This document shows positions 10,929-22,743 of a DNA stretch of 64,000 bases, in pieces. The DNA is from Trichosporon coremiiforme. Lineage: Eukaryota; Basidiomycota; Tremellomycetes; Trichosporonales; Trichosporonaceae. The DNA lies in assembly GCA_039545355.1 (NCBI GenBank), contig BCJJ01000045.1, positions 28,501 to 92,500 of the forward strand, given 5' to 3'. A program made the position numbers and the translations under genes. Numbering within the stretch: the stretch's first letter is position 1; every line of letters starts with the position of its first letter. The notes under the pieces are model-generated. The model ran no database searches. It was not told the DNA's origin and saw only the letters and a list, made by a program, of their open reading frames with translations.

Positions 10929-11415
10929 ATGGTGAGTTGGCCGCAGACGGCGTCGTCTCCAAAGAACGCAGCTAACGACCATAGTCCGGATACGGTTACT
11001 CGGGAGGTGAGCGACAAGGGAAAACATCGAGTGGCATCTGTCGTGGGGTCTAACTCGTATAATAGGTCGCACTCGTTGCTTCATGTTTTGGCAGGAGTTC
11101 AGCAAGGTGCGTTCAGCAGCCTACCCAAAGCTGACCTCACAGTGCTATGCTGGTGCCGATGAGCCTTCCCAGTGCATTGCCCAGAAGGAGGACTACATGG
11201 AGTGCCTGCATAAGACAAAGGAGGTGAGTGGTCGCGGATGCCATTCATCTGGTGCTGGGACGGCTAGGTCGCTAAACATGCAGATCGAGCGGGCACAGGA
11301 GATCAAGAAGACCTTCGTGAAGAACTCCGCCCGTGAGGGTACGGATGCGCGCAAGGCCGCGGAGAAGGCTTCGACCGGTGTCATTGTTAACCTTGGCCTG
11401 GTGCACGACAATTGA
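10929..11415 (+). CDS. NADH:ubiquinone oxidoreductase subunit NDUFS5 (15 kDa, CHCH)
   Basis: Accessory subunit of mitochondrial complex I, facing the intermembrane space and held by disulfides. The spliced protein is 104 aa: exon 1 is the ATG alone (10929-10931), followed by exons 10985-11006, 11066-11223 and 11284-11415, all joined by GT-AG introns. It begins MSGYGYSGGRTRCFMFWQEF, matching the family start GFGxxGGRxRCYxFWQEF, and contains the Cys pattern C-x(9)-C followed by C-x(9)-C around QCYAGADEPSQC and EDYMECLHKTKE. The C-terminus is charged and helical. The exon total is a multiple of three, which supports the model. Presence of this subunit fits a respiring fungus with complex I, unlike S. 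cerevisiae. Confidence 0.85.
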
Positions 11416-11650
11416 GATAGCTCAGTAGAGTCATGACAATCCAAATACGCTAGACGGCGCGCGTCGGACGTCCAAACGCCTGTGCTGACTGGAAGTACTG
11501 ACGACTATTAGCTTGGGCAGTGGCTTCGGGATTGCATCTGAACGGTGCTCGGCCTATGGACTCTGCAGGTAACAATGTTGTGAAGTGGACAAGATAGGGT
11601 GTCACCGCTGCCTCCATGGACATTCTAGGCGGTCGTAGGTCACGACGCTA

Positions 11651-12555
11651 TCAGACGTACACACCAACGCGCCCTTCCAGCATGCTGGGAGTCCATTGCT
11701 GGCCCTTGGCGGCTGCGTTGCCATTCCAACCCCAGCGAAGCTCGACTTCGTTCCAAACCTCCACCAATTTGACCTGTCCAAAACCCAGAGTGTCGAATAA
11801 GCGGAGAGACGCAGCATTGTCGGCGCCGATACGGGCGATGAACTGAGTGGGGCTTATACTGAGCGGGCTGTTGACTACGTACGTGAGACTGCGGGATGAG
11901 CGGAAACACCTTAGAGATGACTGACAATAGGGAGAGAGCCTCCCTCGCGTAACCTTTTCCTCGGTAAGATGGCTCTACAGTCATCAGCCACAAGCCATCC
12001 TGGGTACTATGACACCTTACCAGCTAGCATGATCTCACATTCGACATCTCCGGTCGGGCCGTCAGGCAGAAAGAGATTGACATCCCCAATCATCGGACAT
12101 GAAGCGATCGCGTCCGGTGCTATGATGCGCTTAGTCTCCGACGAAAGAGAGGGAGTTCTCGCCAACAGGATGAATGTCAACTCTGGAAGGCATAAGTTCA
12201 CCGGCTGAACGTTCCACTAACTGTCATCGTCTTCCTGCCACTTCCCTGTGATCGTTAGCGATGCGATCAGAGCCTCGATTAGTCATGGTAGGGCCAGGTT
12301 GAGCCGACGCACTCTGCATATCGCGCTCTTCCTCAATCGTTAAGGGCTCAGACGCAGTTGACTCCAGTAGCTCGGGTGACTGCATCCACGCGTGATATCG
12401 CTGCATGTTCAGCATGGAGGTCAGACGATGTCCAAGTCATACATCTACGTGTTCGGGCCTGGTCAGATCAGAAAGTGAGCTCATCGGTTCACCGACCTGT
12501 ACGGCACCAGGATAACCTTGTCACCGCAGATGATCGTGTTTTCATTCATGCGCAT
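11651..12555 (-). CDS. GNAT N-acetyltransferase, NAT9-like
   Basis: Member of the N-acetyltransferase 9 group of the GNAT fold; the acceptor is not settled for the family. Spliced from about six exons: MRMNENTIICGDKVILVPYR, PEHVDRYHAWMQSPELL, TASEPLTIEEERDMQRKW, QEDDDKLTFILL, GDVNLFLPD, then AEPSYRGKGYAREALSLF, which is the acetyl-CoA binding motif (R/Q-x-x-G-x-G/A), and FIARIGADNAASLRLFDTLGF. Order and spacing match animal NAT9 closely. Introns are 37-70 nt with GT-AG ends; one acceptor near 11885 is chosen because it restores LTYVVNSPLSISPTQF. The end is the TGA at 11651-11653. A second ATG two codons downstream could also start translation. Confidence 0.85.
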
Positions 12556-12824
12556 GATGTGTGGGAGGGCTGCGGGTGTTTGTCAGTGCACAATGTGGAT
12601 AGATGCACTGTAATCGGGCCAGTCTCGACATGCATCTGTCTGGGTTTGTAGGCATCGTACCTCACCGCCGTAGAGCCGGGTTCAAGCGGTGATTTCTAGA
12701 TATCCCTTGTGGCATGACCACGTGGCCGAGTGGCCGCGCGTTCCTCCACATGTGTCATCGATGACCATCAACTACTCTGTTACCTCAATCTCGCGTCGCC
12801 CACACCTCCCCATCGCTGGTCACC

Positions 12825-13711
12825 ATGTCTTCCATTGGAACGGGATACGACCTTTCAGTGGCGACTTACTCTCCTGACGGCCGCTTGTTCCAGGTCGAAT
12901 ACGCCAACAAGGCTGTTGAGTCTTCTGGGTGAGTCTCCTGCCCCCAGGCGACTTTGAGACTGATGACGCAGCGTGGCCGTAGGCATCCGTTGCGCCGATG
13001 GCATCGTTCTGGGAGTCGAGCGCCTTCTGCACTCCAAACTTCTTGTGAAGGGTGCCAACAGACGGATACAGTCTGTGGATGAGCATGTCGGTGCTGCTAC
13101 CGCTGGCCCCCTCGCCGATGGCAAGCACCTGTGCAGCCGCCTCCGGGACGAGGCTTACAACTTCCGCGACACTTACAACGCTCCCGCGACCGTTCAGGTG
13201 AGCTCACTGATATAGGGGTGTGCTGACAGCAGATTCTCTCTGACCGTCTCGCTGGTTATTGCCAAGCTTACACATGTTACGGTTCCGTCCGTCCCTTCGG
13301 CGTTTCGACACTTGTCGCGGGAGTAGACAAGACTGGTTCCAAGCTCTTCTGCATCGAGCCTTCTGGTGTTTATTACGGATACCGTGCATGCGCTATTGGA
13401 AAGGGAAGGGCCCTTGCGAAGACTGAGTTGGAGAAGGTTGTTCAGCGCGAGGCGGACGGTGGCGAGCCCATCACGTGCCGCGACGCCGTACGCGAGGTTG
13501 CCCGAATGTGAGTCGCAACTACAGGCGCGCAGGCGCTAATTGCAGCATCTACTTGGTTCACGACGATAACAAGGACAAGGACTTTGAGCTCGAGATGACT
13601 TGGATTTGCCCGGAGACCGATGGCAAGCACCTCGCGGTTCCCGCGGATCTGATGGCCGAGGCAGAGAAGGCTGCTGAAGAAGCTCTCGTCGAGGACATGG
13701 AAGACGACTAG
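12825..13711 (+). CDS. PRE10: 20S proteasome subunit alpha-7 (PSMA3/Pre10)
   Basis: One of the seven alpha-ring subunits of the 20S core proteasome. Introns at 12929-12971, 13198-13232 and 13508-13545 leave a 256 aa product, the usual size. It opens [20 protein letters not shown], with the alpha-subunit signature [13 protein letters not shown], and continues with [55 protein letters not shown] and IYLVHDD, which are diagnostic of alpha-7 (the IGTGYDLS start and VHD near the end). The acidic tail EDMEDD resembles the phosphorylated acidic tail of other alpha-7 proteins. It is convergent with SPT3, only about 70 bases apart. Confidence 0.95.
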
Positions 13712-13780
13712 AAGAGTGACGATTGTACAGACAGAATGATGATGCATGTGGATACAACACTGGAAAGGGTCAGAACACTA

Positions 13781-15283
13781 TTACACCAAGGCAACGCGTC
13801 CGCGCGTCAAGCCCCCCCGCCAGTTTCTCATTCCTCCTACACGGTGTGAAGTCTGCTTGCGTTGAATTTGAGCAAAGGCTTCGAGTACATGGCTAGGTAG
13901 AAGGGGTTGACGTGCACTGGGTGGTGCCGCGAATAAAGAGCGAGGTGCCGTGGACCGTCGTGCACCGTCAGGGCCGGCTGCCGGAGAACCGATCTCAGTC
14001 GGAGACGGGGCAAGGTCGACTTTCCCTCGTTTAGCGGGCGACGCTTGGCTGGTACCTCCTTTGCGCTTCAACGCAGAGGTGCGAGAGGAAGCCGTTGTGC
14101 TCTTCTCCATCTGTTCGCGCACTTCGAGTGCTGTGACACAGAGGGACCTGACCATTTCGAACGCCAGAAATCCTAGAATGTCGACGATATCGTCGTTTGG
14201 GCGAACATCGAGGTAGGCACTGAAGTTTATGAATTCACGGAAGCGTCGTGCTAGCGGTCAGCGTGGACGACCATCTGGGCCCACCTTTACGGTACGTGAA
14301 GGACGCTTGACGGCAATCAGAGTAATGGACGTATTCGTCCTTGGTCATCTTCTTTGTGATCTCATCGGCATCCTGGTATTTCGTCAGAACCCGCCGAATG
14401 GAGAGGTGGACCCACCCGGAGTCGTTGCATGATGTCCTCATGAGCTTGAAGTTCGTCCTCGTCTTCGTCGTCATCTTCCTCGGCCCGATTTTGCTGTGTC
14501 GGCAGTGCGCGCAGAAACTCGGAGAACGGTGTCAAGAGCTCCCATGATAGCTTGACGATAGGTTTTCGACCCTTGATAGCGTTCTTCTCTGGCTCGTTAG
14601 TGTAACTGAGATGAGGTGTGTGCATTCACCTGCTTCGTCGACATCCACGTCACCGCCTTCGTCGTCTTCCTTGGCTTTTTTACGGACGTCCTTCCATGAC
14701 AGATAGGTTCGCAAACGGTTCACTTTGCCCCGGTCATCGCGAATAAGGAATATGAGGTCCTCAGCAGACAGATAACGCGAAGACCGCAAGTGGGTAAGCA
14801 GCCTCGCTCGAGTAACGATCTCGATGATCTGTCCTCGGACGATGTCTTCAACGAGGCGCACAGTTTCCGGCAAAGGATCCTGCACCTCTCCGAAGACAAA
14901 CATCTGCCAGTCAGTCATTCCATGCTCAGCTCTCTACCTGCCATTTGCGATATCTCGTTCGTGTATCGATATTCCTGTTTGCCAGCGCCGTCCGCGCCCA
15001 ATCCGGTGGAGGCAGCCGGCTTCTTCTTCTTGGAGCTCTTGGGTTTCTTGTGCTCCTCGTCGTCGTCATCGCCCTCACCATCCGGGTCATCCTCAGGCTC
15101 TGGTGACGGGGAGGCAGATCCTCGGACATGATCCACAGTTAACCTATTGGAGTTGCCTGCGCTGGCGATTGGCCGCTGCTGGGTTGCAGGTGTTGAGGGC
15201 TGCGTTGCTGGCTGTGGTGTAGAACCAGGCAATGCAAGTCCGGCAGGTTTCGTTGCCGCCGTCGGTATAGCCAGCGATGACAT
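13781..15283 (-). CDS. SPT3: SAGA complex subunit Spt3 (histone-fold)
   Basis: Spt3 is the SAGA subunit that helps place TBP at promoters. The N-terminus (first about 100 residues) is a Pro/Ser/Thr and Asp/Lys-rich linker ending SSKKKKP. Then comes the first histone fold: [70 protein letters not shown] and [16 protein letters not shown], all close to yeast Spt3. After an acidic stretch follows the second part with [22 protein letters not shown] and a C-terminal basic tail. Several introns interrupt it; one (14904-14941) appears to begin with GC. The second histone-fold half near YFSIRRV-like residues reads across introns and is less certain in detail. Confidence 0.9.
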
Positions 15284-15766
15284 GTCGGTGAGACGTGCAG
15301 GGAGAGAGTGATAGATAGAAGGGCGCTTTTATGTGTCGATGGCGAACAGTGGAACTGGATGGGAGTTTGATGGAGAATAGCTTGAGGTACCGGTATCACG
15401 GATGGGCGACTGTGGGAGAGAAATGCAAGTGGGCTTAAGCGAACACAGATCTGGTGATTGTTTGTGAGGGGTGTTGATGGCGGATGGAAGGAAGGATGAA
15501 GAGACGTAAACGAGGAGGCCTGGAACTTGGCACAAACGTAGGTCTGGAGGAACAGCCCTGGTGGACTTAGTATGCGGAACATTGCCAGATCCAGGGACAG
15601 GGTTCTGAGCAATGATCGGCTGGGCGTCTGTAGTCTGAGGGCTCGACTTATCCGCTGGTCCTCTCCAATGCATGTCCGTAATCCCCACCGTGCATGCCAG
15701 ACACATGAAACTCTCATACATACAAAATCGGAAAGAAGGCTATGCAATGGGTATGGACCTATCTGC
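15284..15766. other. Intergenic, SPT3 promoter and 3' flank of the WD40 gene
   Basis: An open frame extends upstream of the SPT3 start, but it has no family resemblance and is rich in Ser/Pro/Leu. Nothing else is seen. The region should hold the SPT3 leader and the terminator of the WD40 gene upstream of it on the minus strand. Confidence 0.5.
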
Positions 15767-17701
15767 CTATTCCTTGGAGGTCAGGCCTGACCTGTCAAGA
15801 CCGCTCCACCCTTGACTTGCCAAACCCTCAAGCTTGAGCTGGCTGGAGATGACCGGGTCAGATTGCCATATGCGAGTGGCACAGTCATCCGTCGAGGCTA
15901 CAATCATGTTCTTCCCCCAGTCTAGAGCAATCACCTCCGGGGCCTCCGGGGAGGTGTGAGGAATCTGTAAACGACTAGCTTCGACCTCTTCGCCGTTCTG
16001 CGGCTGCCTGTTGACGTCCCACATCATGACGCCTCCAGTCGAGGACCCACAGGCTAGTTGCCTCCCGTCGGGTGACAGCGCCATTCTAATGTAGAACGAG
16101 CGAGTCACCAGCTTGGAATGCACGAACTTGCGAGGCAGGATTGCCTCAGAGCTGTTGTTTGAGGCCGATGGCCGTAAGACGTGTATCTTGGAGTCACCGC
16201 ATAACACGTAAAGGTCTCCGGTAGATGGCTGCTCACAGAGAGCGTTCACTGAACGAGGTCGACGGGAGGGGTTACCGCCCGCGACGGTAGGGTCTGGTAG
16301 GGAGCCGTAAAGTGTCGACTTGGTACGCAGAGAAGATGCCGGCTCAGGACATCGGATATCCCACAGCTTGACGACGCTGAAACCCCATTAGACACGACCA
16401 GAACAGCCCTGGACTCACCCATCATAAGACCCTCCCGAAGCAAGTATTCCGGGCTGGGCACGCAGCGCAACAAGGCTTGTGATAGTTCGAGCGACCGACC
16501 GCTAGTCGTCAGCGCCAAGTCATGCTAAGTTACTAACCGAATCAGCGCTGGATCTCCTGCCCACAGTCGCGTTATGCGGCTGACGTAGTGTTAACACTGG
16601 GTTGATTGGCGACTGGGTATCCGAACCCAACGCCATGGTTGATCTTGTACGAGAGGACCGGCGAAGGGATGAGCCTTCCATTTCGCGCGTCGCGGAGTAT
16701 CCCCGGCAGCGGAGGTCATAAAGATTGATGTTGCCGTCCCGGCCACCTGAGACGATGATATTGGATGACGACTCATGTAGGAGGGCGGTCGATTTGATGG
16801 TCGAGGTATGCCCGTGAAGGCACGCCAACAGCCTGGGACCGCCATCAGAAACGTCGTGCAGGCGCAACGACTGATCAGCAGACGCTGAAAGCTTTGGGTT
16901 AATCTACATCCAACCTGCGTTACTCACAATGTGCCGGTCATCATCACACCACGACAGATCGAATATTCCATTCTGATGAGCTGACCACCATTTCGAATCG
17001 TGCTGGTCCGGGGCGTCGACATCGATGATCTTGATAGCACCCTCTTCTCCCCCAATAGCTAAAAGACGCTTGTCCTCGGAGAGAGAGGCATCGTTTGCAG
17101 TCAACAGCTTTGATTTGCTGTTGAAGGCGACGACCAACGCAGGATCATAATCCCTATCGTGACCTGTTGGGCTGTTCATCGAGGGGAGAAACCATGTTGA
17201 TGGGGGTAGTCGAGGGTCGGGGCCAAGGCGGGTCACTAAGCTCTCCAGGACAGGATCTCACGTCAGGCAGGCCAATGTGCAAAACGTACCTCTAGTGGTA
17301 TAACCTCGGAATCCCAAACCCAGTCGCTTTCGTGGACGCCTCCAAGCAGGTGCCAGCGCTTGGTCGAGAAAGACTGCAGCTTTCGGTGCTCGCCCGCAAC
17401 TGCCTCCTCCCACTCTCAATGGTGTAGACGGCGCGAAGTACGTCGACAGTCGGTTGTTGGGTTGACGATCAGCATCTCGTGAGCCGTCATCGTCACAGAT
17501 TGTCGTAGCGAGCTTGCTGCTGTCGCCTCCCGTCGGCTTGGTTCTGCGCTGTTTGGCTGGCTGTCGTTGCTCTACCGCGACCGGCGGCTGATTGAGGAAT
17601 ATTGGGAAGAGTTTGGGGGACGAGGAGCGCTCTGCATCAGAGATTCCGGGTGCTGAAGGGTTATCATGGGCCAAACCCAGGGGCTGTCTCGTCTCGGCCA
17701 T
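15767..17701 (-). CDS. WD40 repeat protein, Cdt2/DTL-like substrate receptor of CRL4
   Basis: Probable CRL4(Cdt2) substrate receptor, which recruits Cdt1 and other factors for ubiquitylation at PCNA during S phase. The N-terminal about 150 residues are disordered with basic stretches (KQRRTKP). A beta-propeller follows: EEGAIKIIDVD, WWSAHQNGIFDLSWCDDDRHIVS, DQSLRLHDV, HGHTSTIKSTALLHESSSNI, IVSGGRDGNINLYDLRCRG, SVVKLWDIRCPEP, ALSPDGRQLACGSSTGGVMMWDV and a last blade with APEVIALDWG and ATRIWQSD. The pair GGRDGNINLYDLRCRG plus VKLWDIR, separated by a Ser/Arg-rich insert and HN, is the arrangement seen in Cdt2. No clear C-terminal PIP box is visible, so another WD40 role remains possible. About five introns. 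Confidence 0.7.
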
Positions 17702-17879
17702 GACGGTGGGACCAAGTGTCGAGCAACGCGGCGGATGAAGATGTTTGGGGTGGTGACGGCCCGAATAGGATGTTGATTTCTCTTTGCATCAATGACGCGC
17801 TGTGACGCGTAACAACGCGTCGGTTCCTGACATTTGCTCCCGTACATGCATTCGTCTAATGTAAAAGTACCAATCAACT

Positions 17880-20461
17880 CTAATTATCGTTCTTGCGTCC
17901 GTTTGCGTGAGCCTGATCCTCATTGTTCATAGTCAAGCCGATCTGATGCCATATGGCAGTTTCTTCACGCGTGAGCTCACGCAACGCCATGGTCGCGTAA
18001 GATGCTGTGCCCAACGACCAGACGATCTTCAAGGCGCGGAACTTGCCATCGGGATCGTCTGCCACAGCAGGGTTAAGGCCGAGAATTCTGTCCTCGTCGG
18101 CTTGCGCCAGCGGCAGCGTAGGATCTGTGTAGCGAATGTGCTCCCAAGATACGTCGGTGGGTTTGCGAATGAGACGTCGATACGACCCAGGAAGCGAGTA
18201 CTCCCTTTGATCGCGGCGCAAACGCTGGGGATCCAACCCATCTGCAACAAGGGCGTCTTTGTAGAGTTGCCCAATGCGACCGCCCGGGTACTCAATATTC
18301 CAGCCTGGCAATGGAAGGATGACGTCTGCCAATGTATACTGGCCCAGGTCGGTAGAAGTCAGACGCTTGACATCACGCGACGAAGTCTCCTTGGTTTCGG
18401 TATCGTCGTCGCCCGTGTCGTGTTCGTACACAAGATCGCCCTCCAGGGGCGTATCGTTCGAGAGCTTCATCCGCTCAGCGGCCATGAGGTTCCAAATGTA
18501 ACTCTGGTAGGCGTGCACGTACATCGTTCGAAGGTTCCTCGGGATCTGGCTGTTAGGGGTGGCCAGAGCGTTGCACTTACGTTTCCCAATGCTCCGACCT
18601 TGTCCTCCAAGCGGTTGCCCTTGCGCCAGTGTTCCCAGACGGACCGCTCAGCAACAGAGCGACGCGGCATGAGCTCCAGCGCCTTTTTGAAATCACCATC
18701 CTCCAGCCAAGCTAGACGACCCCTGGTACAATCTGGGTGTTCTCCCTCACGCAAGGAGAGGATAGTATCGATCGCCTCTCCCCACTTTCCTTGCAGTAGC
18801 AGAAGGCCCGTAACATGAGTCGGAACTGTTGAGGTGCCAAAGCGCTGCATGCCGTAGAAGTTGATGAAGCCTTTGTCACGGATAGATTTCATGGCAATGT
18901 CGATGTCTCCCACTTCCGCTTGCACGTTGCTACAGTCAGCGGAAAATGGCAAGGGGAACCCACCGCAAAGTAATTACAAACTGGTTGCCTTTGAGGGAAC
19001 CGAGTTCAAGAGGTTGCGAGGAATACTCCAAATCGCCGATGCGGGTGCCACGCTCACCGCGCTCAGCGAGGGCCCCCTCATCGGTCCTCCTGCCGGACCG
19101 GACGCCATTGACTGCCCGCCATACTTGCTGCGTAGTCAAGGATCCGCGCTTCAGAGAAATCCGTTGGGTGGTGATGGCTCGTTTGTCCTTGGTACCGCAA
19201 ACAGCGAGATCCCGAGAATGCACCTTCAACATTCGACTGATGTGGCCCAAGCAGTCCTGCGTTTCGCGATTCGTCTTGTGAAGGGTGAAATGGATATACT
19301 GTGGAAGACGAATCTTTCCAGCTAACGTCAACGCCACGACAATGGTTGGCACATACGCTTACGGTCGCGGCCGCCCGAGCGGCCCGAAGCCCATTTCAAG
19401 ACAAGGCACTGTCCTTTGTCGCTGATGTCTCGGGCCGTACTCTCAAAGTTGCCCTTCAGCAGCTCGCGGACCGCCTGGTGCGCAGCTCCACGTGCCGATT
19501 TGTCTGCGATTGGCTCAAGTTAGTTGCCGTGTACAGAAAACCCTCACCTGAGTGACGACCTCCCTCGAGTCTTTCGCTTTGAAGGGGTTGCTGTTTGGAC
19601 CGGTCCCACCACTTCGACCATTTCCACGGCCTCTGCCCTGAGACGGTTGAGCATCGGTCGCAAGATTCATGGCCTGCTCCTCTTCGTTCACTTGTTCAGT
19701 TCGCTGTTTCTGTCGAGAGGCCCAGCCAGAGTCCTGACGAGGCGGAGGGTTGCGGCCCTCGTCAAATAGTTTGCGGAGAGCAATGATGGTTTCGTCTGAG
19801 AAATGTTTTTGAAGTCCGACAGTCGTCGACGTGTTCCAGTCTGGGTGGTCTTCAAACTGCAGCTCATCGGGAAGGGAGGCCGACAGGTCATCTTTGCACG
19901 TTGTGTCGCCACCCTCCTCCTTCTCCGACGCTGCAGTATCCGCGGAAGCCGAGAGCGTGTTGCTCCCTTTGTGCGGAGATAAGACTGCGGCTACCGGAAC
20001 TTCATCAGGCTGTTCGAGTTCCGGTGGAATGCCAATGTCATGGAGATGGAGAACTTGGCCGGACAGAGAGATCTCGTTCACGAGAAAGTCTGTAAAGCTG
20101 CAAGTCAGCCCAGTCACTGACGCGCGACTCACCGCTGCTTGATCACCCCGTTGACTCCAGTGAAATCAGAATCTCCTGCATAGCCAATAATCCCCACCTC
20201 ACGCTCTCCGATGAACCCCTTCCTGTGTGACAGATCAGTCTTTCCTCCGGTTATTAGATCGAGAGAGGGAGGCATCACGGGAAGCGCCGGCTTCAAGCCC
20301 AAACGGGAGACGGCCGGGACAGCATCACTTGGAAAGCTGGTCAGGAACTGTGGAGTTTCCGTAGCGTCCCCCTCTTTGACGCGCTTCGGCGAGCGATCGT
20401 CCCACTCCTCTTCATTCGGCCGCTTGCAGGCCGCGACTTGAGGTTCGGGTGGTGCCGACAT
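17880..20461 (-). CDS. PUS7: tRNA/mRNA pseudouridine synthase Pus7 (TruD family)
   Basis: Converts uridine to pseudouridine at position 13 of tRNAs, in U2 snRNA and in many mRNAs. The N-terminal lead is followed by GYAGDSDFTGVNGVIKQR and FTDFLVNEISLSGQVLHLHD, typical of eukaryotic TruD. The catalytic region reads YIHFTLHKTNRETQDCLGHI and DLAVCGTKDKRAITTQRIS; the aspartate of GTKDKRA is the family nucleophile. Later segments are KGNQFVITLR, DKGFINFYGMQRFGT, the TRUD insertion domain with ALELMPRRSVAERSVWEHWRKG, MYVHAYQSYIWN and VILPLPGWNIEYP. A long acidic/Ser insert and an Arg/Gly stretch (GRGRGNGRSGG) lie between the first two blocks. At least five short introns. CACGTG lies about 110 bases upstream of its start. 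Confidence 0.93.
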
Positions 20462-22537
20462 GTGGAGGCACTGTCAAGTCGTGCTGTGGAGTGTCGGATG
20501 TCAACCCAGTGGCCGTAGACTGAACGATGTCGCCTCCAACATTTGTTGGATTGTTTATAAGTCACGTGATAATTCTGCTTGACGCGCTAGATCAACGGTA
20601 CCAAAGCCATGTGCCAGCAGTGAGAGGATAGCAGCTCGCGTGGGGTGGCGTAGATGGTGGCGCGCATGACGTGGGCGATCTTTCATTCGATCGGTGGATC
20701 GGTTAGGCCGGCGTAAACGGGTGCCGGCCGGTGCATCGGTCCCATGCCGGTCGTCGCATGCGGCTGCAGCCTTCCCGACATGCGGGCGGATGCACGGATG
20801 CGGCGTTGAGCACAGTGGTGCACAGGGCCCGCATTGTGGGCGTCTTGCCGCCTAAGCCCTGTTTGTATCCGAAGCGGCATGGATAAACGCCGGAGACTCT
20901 GGATCAGGAGGGCTCCCGCGACGCGGCGGAAGGAGGAGCACGACGAGCCACGCTTAGTATGAAATGCCGGCGGCGGTGGATGACACATGACCACCTGCGT
21001 ATACGGGCACGGGGCCAATGCCGCTTGCGATCTCACGGCAGCTCGGTTACAGGATGAGATTCAAAGCTCATGTGACTTTTGCCTTCGCAAAATTGAGTTA
21101 ACTATTATGTAGGAGTATCGTTGCAACCAGAGAGACCTGCATGGTGTGCCTCGATTTGGCGGCTGGAGCATGGCTGAACTTCTGATTGTGTCTGTCATGC
21201 TAGGAACAGGGAAAAAGCCGAAGTGCGAGCGACATCTCATTCGGCTTAGGACAAGCGAGCAATGCGGCCATTGCCGAGATACGCAGGGACCAAGCGACCC
21301 GGCGGCGCAGTCAGGCTCCTGTCGAAAAAAGTGTCTGGGCACGACTAGACGGGTCAAACTTGATTATCCACAGCGCATAGTGGGATCACGATAAGCCAGA
21401 ACGGTCGCACTCGTACTTGGATGGACCGGTGCGAGGACAGTGAAGGGACGAGATGGGGCTCGTGGCCTGACATATACTGCTTGGCTCCAGTGGGAGGAAC
21501 GACGGTGGCATGCGTCGTGGGGCACTGTGGGGCATTGACGGGGCGCCTGAAAGGGCCAGACGCCAGGTTTCAACTCGATGGAGCTGCAATCGGCCAGCTG
21601 CTCGTGGCCGCATGCCTACTCCCGGAATCTGGTAGCGTGTCGGTCGCATCGGATCAGGGCTGGCGAGGCGGGCCTTTGGCAGTAGGGGCGGGCCTTCATC
21701 GTGCTGCCTGCCAGATGCAGCGGCAGCCAGTCAACAGGAGCCACTGAAAGCTGCTGACAACACCGCAGCGGACAAAGGGGTGCAGCCTCTGCGGCCAGGG
21801 CGTGGCACCATGCGACGCACACGGCAGTAAGCAGAATGCAGCCATAGGCCGGGGCGGGGGGCAGTGGGTACCCCAGGGAAAACCGGGGCAAAGCTTGCGT
21901 CACACTGCGACAAGGTTGGACCGGATCCCGAGGGAGGCGACGAACGATAAACGGCAGGCGCGGCAGGTACAGGTAAGAGGCAGGTCACGTAGGAAGTGCC
22001 GCTGCGGCAGCTGCAGGTAAAGACAGGCAAGGCGCAGACTCGGGCGCAGGCGCAGTAAGCAGCTTGCTTCGGTCGAGCATCGCCGACACAGTACGTACGG
22101 GCTCGCGAGAGTATTCCTGCGGGTGTGCATCAAGCGGCGAGCACCGGGTCGCCGGGCGGTGCGGTACTCGATGGCTTGCATTGCGGCCCACGGTGGATGG
22201 CGAGTGCCGGCCAGGAGGACATGCAGGACGGACGAGTTCATGACAAGACTCTACAACTGCAATTTGCCCGACAGTCGGGTGCTTCTCCGAGTAAATCCGG
22301 CCGACTGGCACTTAAGCGGGGGCTAATCAGGGGTGCGTTGCCGGTTAACGCCCACGGGTGCCACGGTGCCACTGCCTGCTTATGCGGCAACAGCCAGCCC
22401 TCGGATGAAAGCGAGTCATTGTAGCCGGACCTACTTTGACTCCACCTGCTATTACGCCTAAAGAGATACGCGCGTCCCTGGACGACTCAGTGTGACTGGG
22501 AGATTTCGGTGGATCATGAGTCCACAAGTCTCCAGCA

Positions 22538-22544
22538 TTTAAAA
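22538..22544 (+). promoter_or_regulatory. TATA-like element of ICL1
   Basis: TTTAAAA about 200 bases before the start codon, followed by a pyrimidine-rich stretch and the long leader. Weak evidence on its own. Confidence 0.3.
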
Positions 22545-22709
22545 GCCCCCCTTCTTCTTGATGCAGAGCCCCCTTTCTCCTCAGCTTTGAATTCGTTCTC
22601 CCGTTGTCACACAAAGCAACTTTGAGAACCTCGCGTTTGCAATTCGTTTAGCTTGTAAAGTAGGAATCACCTCCACAACTCTCCCCACTCTCACCCACAC
22701 GACCACCAA

Positions 22710-22729
22710 CCCCCCCCCCCCCCCCCCCC
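22710..22729 (+). repeat. 20-base C homopolymer in the ICL1 leader
   Basis: Twenty consecutive C residues end 14 bases before the ICL1 start codon. In an mRNA leader this is a possible poly(C) protein-binding or i-motif sequence, and G-quadruplex-capable on the other strand. The exact length may be affected by sequencing slippage. Confidence 0.85.
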
Positions 22730-22743
22730 AAATCACAACCATT

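Larger units (their letters stand above)
20462..22743. other. Intergenic between PUS7 and ICL1, 2.3 kb
   Basis: Divergent promoter space. No frame here resembles a known protein. The middle (about 21700-22100) is rich in short GGCAG/CAGG units. A CACGTG lies near 20572 on the PUS7 side, a TTTAAAA at 22538-22544 and a 20-base run of C at 22710-22729 on the ICL1 side. Isocitrate lyase genes are usually strongly carbon-regulated, so an extended upstream region is plausible. Confidence 0.5.

Noticed and set aside
12720..12770. tRNA-like start GTGGCCGAGTGGCCGCGCG
   Set aside because: It resembles a Ser/Leu tRNA D-arm, but no anticodon arm, T-loop or matching acceptor stem follows.
15284..15747. 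Reading frame extending upstream of the SPT3 start
   Set aside because: Ser/Leu/Pro-rich, no family similarity; looks like leader and promoter DNA with chance openness.
17907..18818. 303-codon plus-strand frame opposite PUS7
   Set aside because: The minus strand carries clear TruD-family sequence across the same bases, so this is a shadow frame.
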